From NCBI GenBank assembly GCA_029706075.1, contig JAINUG010000048.1, positions 4,520,501-4,584,500 of the forward strand: a DNA stretch of 64,000 nucleotides. Direction: 5' to 3'. The notes under the pieces are model-generated. The model had not been told where the DNA came from and made no database searches. It saw only the letters and a list, made by a program, of their open reading frames with translations. Origin of the DNA: Aldrovandia affinis. Its lineage: Eukaryota > Chordata > Actinopteri > Notacanthiformes > Halosauridae. Below are positions 56,010 to 64,000 of this stretch, in pieces; within the stretch, counting starts at the first letter, position 1; each line of letters opens with the position of its first letter. The position numbers and the translations under genes are program-made.

Positions 56010-57814
56010 ATTTCATGTTTTGGGTTGTACTTTCCCCACATTGTCTTCAAATTGTGGTAATGCAATGCTGCTGGAGAGTGAATTGCATCAGAGAGAACAC
56101 AGCATTATAATTATTGTTACCTGTTTCTGTAATTTCAGGACTGTGTATGGTTTTCATGCGCAAGGAAGGAACACAGAAGAGGCGAGTGGCCTTTTGTTCT
56201 GCATTGAGGGAATTCATTGCAAACATTTCTATGTGTCTGGAGCCAAATCAGTGAGAGATTATGTGTTGATTAGCCTTGAACAGCTATCCTATCCCCTCCT
56301 GTCAAAGAGAGTTACCCAGAATTCTAAGAAGAAACAGGTCAAGGAGTGGCAGATTCTACAATAGGTCCATCACGCTGGTACACACCATGGCTAAAGGCAC
56401 CTTCTTGAAACATTTATCAACCTTTATCGCATTGTTTCCCCGGTAAACACCTTCGCCCATCCTGCTGCACTTGCATTCCTGAGGGTTCCCTGTGGGGAAT
56501 GTGCCATTCTGACATCATTTTACATTTTACATTTTAAGCATTTAGCAGACATCCTCCCTCCATTGGTAGCAGCTTGAGTGCTTTTCCCTGTATGTCCGAG
56601 AGTGAAGGGTTTCAGACCCTCTCCCAGCCTCGTGCTCTCGTCAGACTACAGGGGTGGGTGGGAGTGAAGGGAGGGTAGGGTCAGTGCATCTGTTTTCATT
56701 TCCTAAGTAATTTACAGTCTTTGTTTGGCCCTATGTGGCATGTTTAAATGCGTAGCCCCAATCACTGGAGGTCCTCTGGTCTACGCATGGAAACCCTGCG
56801 GGAACGGACGTGCGGTGAGAGGCACAGCCACATCGCAGGTAAACACGGAGTTCGATGAAAGTGGAAAGCTAATTGCGCGCCTCACATTCCATTTCTGCTG
56901 CAATGGAGCAGTTGATTAGAAAGGTAATTGAATTGGGAGGTTAGATTCAACAAGGGACTCCTGTCTTGTTTGCCTGTAATAGAACACAATATGATGCCAT
57001 GATGAACAAATTACATGAGAATGCTTGGATTAAGGTGTCATGTTTTATTGCAGGGAGCCACGCCCGTTGTTCCCTTGTGAACATCTATGTGCGCTTAGAA
57101 AGCATTAAATTATAGTACCTCAGGTCTTACGATGCATAGAATAATAAAACATCACACATGTTTACTTATTTAATATAATTACAAAATGTACATTTAAACA
57201 ACATTCATTGTGTAAGAGGCAAGAATATCTGAACTCAACTCCATATTAAAAGGACAGCAACAAATACATTACAAGCACGGTCGGTTTGATTGTGAAGAGA
57301 GCATATCTGGATTTTTTGGAACAGGTGTGTTTTTGATTGATGTATTTCTTTAACATATTCTGTATAATTTTTACCCCTGTAATTTTAGCTCTGAACACTG
57401 TTATCACAGAGACATTTTCTTACCTTAGTGAGTTCTCTACTTTTTCACTCCCACGCATCTGCTGTTAAATATTTCATCCTCTGTTTTAAGTCCTCTGCTA
57501 GTACAGCTTCTTCCCCTTTTTAAATATTCTTGGAGGATTTGTGCAACTTAAAGGGGGAGCAATTCATATTTTCTTTCAAATGTACTTGCAGCTCTTTATC
57601 TACACCTGTGATATACAGGTATGTGTTTGAAACCATGAGTTTCTGCATTAAATATCTATTAAAATTATGTATTGTGGTGTGTTTGAATGTGTGCTATGTA
57701 CTTTAATTTTGTCCTGACTGCAGCAAAATAGTTCCTTTTGGTTTGGTAGGGCATGAGTCACAGTGTGGTTGGAAATTGACCACTACTGAATTCATTCAAC
57801 AACTTTGGTTTATG
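56010..57814. other. no gene seen; SINE trace and possible conserved non-coding DNA
   Basis: 56517-56560 (acattttacattttaagcat then ttagcagac) matches the TTACA-tailed fish SINE theme. 56860-57060 has tagctaattgcgcg and gattagaaaggtaattgaat (homeodomain-like TAATTG cores) in otherwise unique-looking DNA. Confidence 0.35.
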
Positions 57815-59068
57815 TAAGTACACATATGTATGTAACAAGAAGTAAGTACTTTATGTAATTACAGATGTGAAATAGAATTGTGCAACAAGAGTTGTTCAAC
57901 TAATGGATGAATCAACACGAGGAACATCCCACTCATATAAATCATGAGTAGGAAATAACTCCTGTGTTACAAAGTACAACAAACATTTCAAACATACATT
58001 TCATACAACATGTGAACATGAACATGATACCAGAATGCTTTTTGTTTATGAAAAATGCAATTACTTATCTTCAGAAAACACACACCCCTATTATAATAAA
58101 GTTATAGTATATAGTATATTAGATATACTATAACGCAAAACTATTATTATTTTTTACAAGAGTTAACCCCTGGGGGAAAATATCTAAACATCTGAAAATG
58201 TGTAAAACACATCTGACTGTAAACATCTGAAATAATCATAGTTCATCTATTTTGATGAAACTCGACCCACGATGTTGAATGTAGGAAGGCTCAAGCTTGG
58301 CCTGCTCTCCACTCATTGAGGAATGTTTGGCAATCTACAATCCGTAAAAGCTCCAAAATTAACATCTTTAAAACATCCGTGGAGTCCATTCTCCTCTATG
58401 GGTGTGAGTCTTGGGCCCTCACCAGCAAGATCACTAAGTCCATCGATGGTACCTACACACGGATGTTGCGTGCTGTCCAGAATGTTTCCTGGCAGGACCA
58501 CCTTCCAAACTCCGCCCTCTACGGTGCCCTCCCCTCCATCTCAAGTGTCATCAGACAGCGTCGTCTTCGGCTAGCCGGACATATCATTCGGCACAATGAG
58601 CCAGCCAGTCGTGTCCTCCTTTGGACGCCAGACTCTCCCCGTCGTAGCGGTCGACCTAACATCACCCTTAAATCATCTATCGAAATGGAGACAGGACTGT
58701 GCGGATCGTCTCTTCGCAATGCAATGCTTAACAGGGAATGCTGGATGAAGCTCATCAAGTCATCACAGATGTGAATGAATTAATGAATAATCAATGAATC
58801 TATTTTGAACACACAACATCAAATTCACCTTTCTTTTGTGCATCAGTGGTCTACTAGTACAGATAAACTTAATCCATCCACATACATATCCACAGCGCTC
58901 CATTGATTATTGACCCATGTTTTGTACCATACCTTGAGTTGGTTGTTCCTTGTGTTGATTCACTTGTTACAGTTACACCTCTTGTTACACAATTCTATTT
59001 CACATGTGTGTGTACTTACACAATTTAACAATTTTATGTTACATATTTCTTGTTACACATGTGTACTT
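57815..59068. mobile_element. long inverted-repeat structure around an RTE fragment
   Basis: The left arm (57815-57925) and right arm (58945-59068) are inverted copies. Shared words are aagtacacatatgta/aagtacacatgtgta, gtgaaatagaattgtg, and gaatcaacac(g/a)aggaac. The arms are about 110-125 bp with indels. The interior of ~1 kb holds an RTE LINE fragment at 58255-58774. The layout fits a non-autonomous DNA element with subterminal repeats, or an inverted duplication with LINE insertion. More ttacacatgtgtaac-type words run on to 59230. Confidence 0.65.
58255..58774 (+). pseudogene. RTE-clade LINE reverse transcriptase C-terminal fragment
   Basis: The 152-codon frame contains KINIFKTSVESILLYGCESW, ALTSKITKSIDGTYTRMLRA, NVSWQDHLPNSALYGALPSI and RRLRLAGHIIRHNEPASRVL followed by SGRPNITL, a classic RTE-type post-RT domain (LYG.E.W.LT....ID.TYTR.LR...N.SW..H..N..LYG). 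Upstream the same frame has RKAQAWPALHSLRNVW, so coding similarity starts near 58255. RT core and endonuclease are absent, and it ends at a TGA near 58772. Confidence 0.88.
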
Positions 59069-60415
59069 GAATTATCTATACAAATCATTGTTACACGTGT
59101 AACTACTTAAACCGCAAACAGATTTTAAGGTTGTAAGTATTAAGTATTAAGTATTATGTAACAATGTGAAATAACACAGTAGATACACTTTACCTACCTA
59201 TGTAACTACACAAGTATTAGGGCCACAATGTAAATTGGGAATTCTAGGGGAAACTGTAACTGTTTAATGAAGTAAATAGTAGCAGGTTCACGTCCACAGA
59301 TCCACAGGTGTCACAGGTGCTGAGCATCAAATTCTAGAACTGACACATCCCTAACAGTGACATCTCTACATCATTCATTGCCATATAACCCCAATTGCAT
59401 CAACACAGATTACACCACAGTTGTGTGCCCAGATGTTTAGCTATTAGAATCCCAAATGACTCTTTCTGAAATATTATCAAGGCTCAAACTCATCATTGTC
59501 ACCTACAGTGCCATATACATCTAACGGGAGCTTAACTGAAATGCTAAGCACTGTATACAAAGCCGATCATTATTCAAAAATGACAATGCAGAAAGGTTTT
59601 GGTTGGATGTAGACGTACCAAACACACACCAAGTAGCTTTTACAAAGGTTTTTAATGAAAGCTTAGTGTGTCCAAGCACTTTTTCCAATCTGTGTTCAGA
59701 GAACATCAGTAGGTTCTGTGAAATGCATTACAATATCAAAAGTAGGGTAAAGTATAAGCACTGACCATGCCACAGCGATCTTTTTATGTTACATATGCCT
59801 CATTGTGTATTATATTGCAGTGTGCATTTGCATGATTGCTCAGATCGTACTACTGTGAGTATTGTATGTGAAATTAGAGTATTATGGGGCAAAAGACTAG
59901 ATCTACCCCCTCCAGGGCCTCATTATTGGCAGGAAACCAAACTGAAAGTTGCCGTCACAAAGATCTGAATGGCTGACACACAGAGCTCAGTAACTAATGG
60001 GGTAGATCAGTTAGGTCCCCAAGCACTGATCCAGGATCAGTATCATCTTTTGAAGTGCAAAGACCAGTGTTAGGATTATGGCTGAGTGTGCTGATAAAGG
60101 ATAAGTTTGCTCAGGTTAGAATGCACCCCTGAGCTGCTCTGTGAGACTTTGGAGACATGGAGCAAAAGGGCCTGTTCAATCACCAGAAGCTGCCCAGTGA
60201 GATGCCTGAAAGGGCATGGGAGGACAGGAGGATCCATATTGCTAATGTCACACCATTTGGTGATAGGTGATAGACAAACAAAACCATTAGAATAATGACT
60301 CTATCAATCTTATCTAGACAGCACCTAAGAACTGCCTTGGCTTATTAGGGCTATTTACCCTTAGCTCAAAGGAACTAGTCAACTAGTTAACCTCTTCCTG
60401 TCAGGCACGAGTCCA
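59069..60415. other. no gene seen
   Basis: AT-rich DNA with a (TTAAGTA)n run at 59135-59155. Confidence 0.4.
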
Positions 60416-60429
60416 GGAAAAGTCTGTTC

Positions 60430-60888
60430 AGTTTTTTATTTCAATATTGGACAAGGCCCCATTTTATTTATTCTGTATCTCCTCCCGCTAGACCGCATCA
60501 TCAGCCGTCATGATGTCTCCTTTCACTGCTATGCGGACGACACGCAAATATACCTGAACACCCTTCCCAGTGCCTCTGCTGCCTCTGGAACACACTGCCC
60601 AACCACCTTCAGCTACCTCTACCATTCAAAACTGGACTCAAAACCCACCCGCACCGCATTACCTTCACCTAAAAACTATTTTCCCCTTGGCTTTTTAAAA
60701 AAAACAAAATTATTTTTTCGACAAATTTTTTTTTTTATTGTTATGATGTGTAATTTCTTGGTCTCTCTTTTTAAAGTGTACTATTGTTTTTTGCAATGTC
60801 ACCTTACACTTTGTACAGCACTAGTTTGAAAAGCGCTTTTATAAATAAAATGTATTATTATTATTATTATTATTATTATTAAAAGTTG
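60430..60888 (+). mobile_element. L2-clade LINE, RT fragment with 3' end
   Basis: 60500-60560 encodes [20 protein letters not shown], the intact RT motif C (YADD) of L2 LINEs. The sequence then jumps, through an internal deletion, to a C-terminal fragment and a UTR with gttatgatgtgtaatttctt, ctttgtacagcactagtttg, aaaagcgcttttataaataa, and a long (ATT)n tail ending near 60888. The copy is deleted internally. Confidence 0.85.
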
Positions 60889-62751
60889 AGGCACAGGCTC
60901 TCTTTATTGTCAGAGCAGATGATAATATTCAGTTACGTCATGGGGGTGTGTGTAGTAGACATGTTATTCAGATACAAATACATGATAATAAATGGATTAT
61001 AATTAAAAATACAGGGTACAAATACAGAAGCTATTTGGACAGGGTCTAGTGTGATATCAGGGCCCAGAGTTCTTGATTTGGAAATGTTGATATTTGGACC
61101 CCAGTTGGAGCTAAAACCAGCATGCATACAGAGTGATCCACTGTGGCCAGGACTCTAAGCACTGCACTTGAATGTGCACTATGATGGAAAAGCAATCATG
61201 TTTTATAGAAAGGGAGAACCTTTAACCCTTTGACCTCTCTCATGTCTCCATGGCTTTGTCCAGAACTCTGCATGTAAACAACAAAGCTGCCAAAATCCTA
61301 CAATAGGAGTGAGTCAATGTGAGCGCGTCTTCCTGTTTGTCGTAATGAGTTTTTAATTTTTGTTTCCTGTTAGCTGATCACAAAACCATCCCCACTGCCC
61401 TGGCATCTCTGAAGCTACTGCAGTTCCACCTGGATATAGCTGGGGATTTTTTTCTTTTTTTTAACCAATGGGTATCCCCAAGTTGGAATGCCTAATAATA
61501 GTTATAGTGCAGACAAGCGCATGCTCTCCTATGAATTGCATGCATGCTACAAGTTTTTTTTACTGCAGCTGAGCTGTGCAGACATTGCATTGGAAGAGTA
61601 CACTTCATGTGCAGCTGGCATAGGCAAACTTCAGGTAAGAGATCAAGAAGATGAGTTTCTGGTGTGCAATGAGACAGGGACATTCCCTCGGGAGATAAAC
61701 GGAAGAGAGGGAGATAAACCCTCCATCCTTGGGCAATGCTATGCAATTATGGGCCACACTACAGGGCTGCCAGCCACAGTCAGCACTGGCACTGTCAGAA
61801 TTAAATACCAGACCATGTCGCATATCACAAAATGAAACTGAGTGTTTTAACAGCTACCTGGCAGCCTTCCCTTGGTGCAAATTTCGCATTGGCTTCCCCA
61901 ATGATGCATATGGCTGCTGGACAGCTGGATCGTACTAATCAGGACATCAGAGGGTACAATTCTCCTGCCCACCAGGAAGATGGTCCAGAAAATCTGTTAC
62001 TTTTGGGCTGTATATTTACAATTTTTGTGAAAACATAAATCTCTTGCATTAATGTTTTTCATATTTTTAATTAGAGATGCAACTCAGTGTTTATCTCATT
62101 GAGTTGACAGTGTGGGCAAAGCCTGTCTTCTCTTTGCGGTTGGTTTTGTTTCCATCAGCTGGTCTCAATAACAGCTAGGATCACTGAGTCATGGTATTTA
62201 TTTTCTTATTATCTTCCATCATGGATGACCTGCCTACCACAGTGTAATGTAATTTTAGGGGCCTGGAAGCACCCATTCATGCTTTTTCCTTGTGTGTTCT
62301 AATATCTCATGTGCTTTAGTTTGTGTCATGTTATGATTGACTTAAAATTGGTACTGTCTAAATTGTGTTTTAAATTGGACATTGATAATTCAATGAGCCT
62401 CTGGACCAGCTGGTTGGATAGGTTCTTGGTCACTTCCCCCCCTCACTCAATGGTTCTCTCTTTAACTCCTCCTCTCTCCCTCTATCTCTTTTTCTGTCAA
62501 TCATCAATACCCTCTTTCCTCTCCCTTCCCATCACTCATGATCCCACTGGTTAAAACTGTTGTTTTTCTATGAGTTTGCATTTTTCATGATTGATGATTT
62601 CATTATTTTTTTTAAATCTTAGCCATTTTCCATCACTCACTCCATCTTTTTATGTAGTCAGTCGATGCCCTTTCACCTGATCTCCATGAAGACACCCTGT
62701 ATCAAACGCATTTTCCCTCTCTTCTTGCCTCTGTTCTCACTCACTACCTTG
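60889..62751. other. no gene seen
   Basis: AT-rich DNA. A cttcag|gtaagag donor-like site at ~61634 follows a short open stretch (from ~61560), but no exon could be supported. Confidence 0.4.
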
Positions 62752-62870
62752 AATTACATTACATTACATTACATTACAGGCATTTGTGTTGCATCAAACT
62801 TACAGTTTACATTTCTTTACAATCCATTTATACATCTCTGTCTTGCTCAAGGGTCTTTTTGAACCTCAAC
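62752..62870. repeat. SINE-like repeat with (TTACA)n
   Basis: gaattacattacattacatt then acaggcatttgtgttg and cttgctcaagggtctttttg are the words of the common fish (TTACA)n repeat (consensus ...ttacaggcatttagcagacg...gtcttgctcaaggg). Diverged copy. Confidence 0.5.
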
Positions 62871-63484
62871 TCACTTCCCTACCTTATACCATCTGTTATG
62901 ACTGTAGTTGGACCTATCTTGCCACTGCTTTATGAAGTCTTCTTCAAAGGCACCTCTTGATGTGAAGTCACTACATTCCCATGGAAAAGCAAATAATTGC
63001 CCATTTCTAATAGCACCCTTCCTTTCAGACCAAGTTGCTATTTATATGACCACAACATTTGACCAAAAATATGACTTGCACCTTTTGACAGCAAGCCTTT
63101 TTTGCATTTTCTGAATTTCAAGTGCCAGATGTGACATTAAAGTTGGATAGCTGGAAGCCAGCTCCAGGCCTTGTATATTGAATTATAGTGCCTTCTAATT
63201 ACATTATAACCTTCTATGCTCCATCAAGAAGAAGCTCTTTGACTTTACATGTGCCAATCAAATCTGGGAAAAAAAACCACGATGGATAGAATTCCAATAA
63301 AACCGAGGTGAAGCTGGATTTTAGTCATTGCTCATTCTGCTTTGTTTCTGCCTTAGAGTGCTCAGGAAGCTCTTTACCAGATTGGCTGAGTTGTCATGTA
63401 AGAAAATATAGAATGTGAAGTTACCTAAACTCCAAAGAACAATGGAAAGGGAGCTTGCAAGCAATTTTTTAATTAATTTATTAT
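62871..63484. other. no gene seen
   Basis: No element or coding exon recognised. Confidence 0.4.
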
Positions 63485-63830
63485 TTGTTTCAGATTCTTT
63501 TCTGTTTTTCTCAGAATTTAGTGGCTAATTATACCCTCTATTTATTTCAATTTGCCCTCCCCACACAAACTCGCTGCTTGTCTCCACGAGGTAAGCTAAT
63601 TCTCAAAGGACAGCGAACTCCACTTCTTTCGAGATGGAATTCTCCCACCCACGTTCTGGAGTCACCCGTATGCGCTTCTCTGCATATTTATGTCGGCTTA
63701 CCCTCCCCCCTCCCCATGGAGCGGACAGCAAACTTTGCCCCCAATCGGGGCTTCCCACCAGGGCCGGTCTGGTGCAGTAAGATTTCAAACCGCGCCAATT
63801 ATAAGCAGCTCACACTCGTAAAGGACCAGC
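63485..63830 (-). repeat. tRNA-derived SINE (family A), near full length
   Basis: Tail side tctcagaatttagtggctaa, middle with ctccacgaggtaagctaatt, then ctccccatggagcggacagc and cagggccggtctggtgcag. Same order and orientation as the 30290-30625 copy. The B-box region (gatttcaaaccgcgcc) is degraded. Confidence 0.75.
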
Positions 63831-64000
63831 CAATACAGGTACTATTCTATCGGAGGCATCTTGCAAGCAATCTTAACCCCTTCCTATCCACATACATCCT
63901 GAATCTGAGATGGTTAAGCTAAAGTAAATCTGATTTCATTTTCATATAAATTCTTGGTAACTTATGAGAATTCAAAAACAAACCATTAATAAGGCCTCCC

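Noticed and set aside
61560-61640. Possible exon ending at a cttcag/gtaagag donor
   Set aside because: Only a short open stretch with no partner exon or conserved peptide; donor-like motifs occur by chance in AT-rich DNA.
1-64000. CRISPR arrays, bacterial genes, rRNA or standalone tRNA genes
   Set aside because: None seen. Tandem repeats have no spacers, and the exact B boxes belong to SINE copies, not to complete tRNA genes.

Overview
The window reads as intergenic or intronic DNA of a ray-finned fish. It is AT-rich and full of microsatellites, and its recognisable parts are the usual teleost transposon mix: hAT, Tc1/mariner and PIF/Harbinger DNA transposons, L2-, RTE- and other jockey-type LINE ends, Ty3/Gypsy solo LTRs and tRNA-derived SINEs. 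There are no operons, bacterial genes, rRNA genes or CRISPR arrays, and no host gene can be named with confidence. The species is not determinable from the sequence alone.

Layout. 0-6.2 kb: microsatellite, an LTR fossil, a 0.5 kb purine-rich strand, and a 1.2 kb internally deleted hAT transposon with a ZMYM/KIAA1586-like transposase fragment, next to an L2 tail. 7-12 kb is the richest part. A 1.15 kb hAT with a perfect 8-bp target duplication sits inside an LTR fossil. Next comes a long intact reading frame (9540-10616) for a PIN/FEN1-like plus CXC cysteine-rich protein, bracketed by inverted copies of a ~146-bp repeat. The right-hand copies form a three-unit tandem array joined directly to a hAT dimerisation domain. 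12.8-17.2 kb: a solo LTR, a Tc1-like relic with a nested LINE-tail insertion (12-bp target duplication), a 305-bp hAT MITE and a LINE 3' end. 18-31.8 kb: satellite-like and (AC)n DNA, a degraded hAT, several SINE copies, a LINE-tail insertion and two Tc1-like elements. 34-38 kb: a Harbinger transposase fragment, an L2 3' end and a foldback. 41-48 kb: Tc1 relics, a TIR element containing a LINE tail, a 1.7 kb L2 on the minus strand, and a broken Gypsy fossil followed by a possible terminal exon. 50.9-63.8 kb: LINE fragments, another Tc1 relic, a solo LTR with a 5-bp target duplication, a ~1.25 kb inverted-repeat structure around an RTE LINE fragment, and SINE copies.

The genes do not form a pathway; they are independent parasites of different ages inserted into and beside one another. 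The element most worth following is the 8.9-11.9 kb PIN/CXC locus. Protein-family statements rest on motif recognition by eye, not on a database search.
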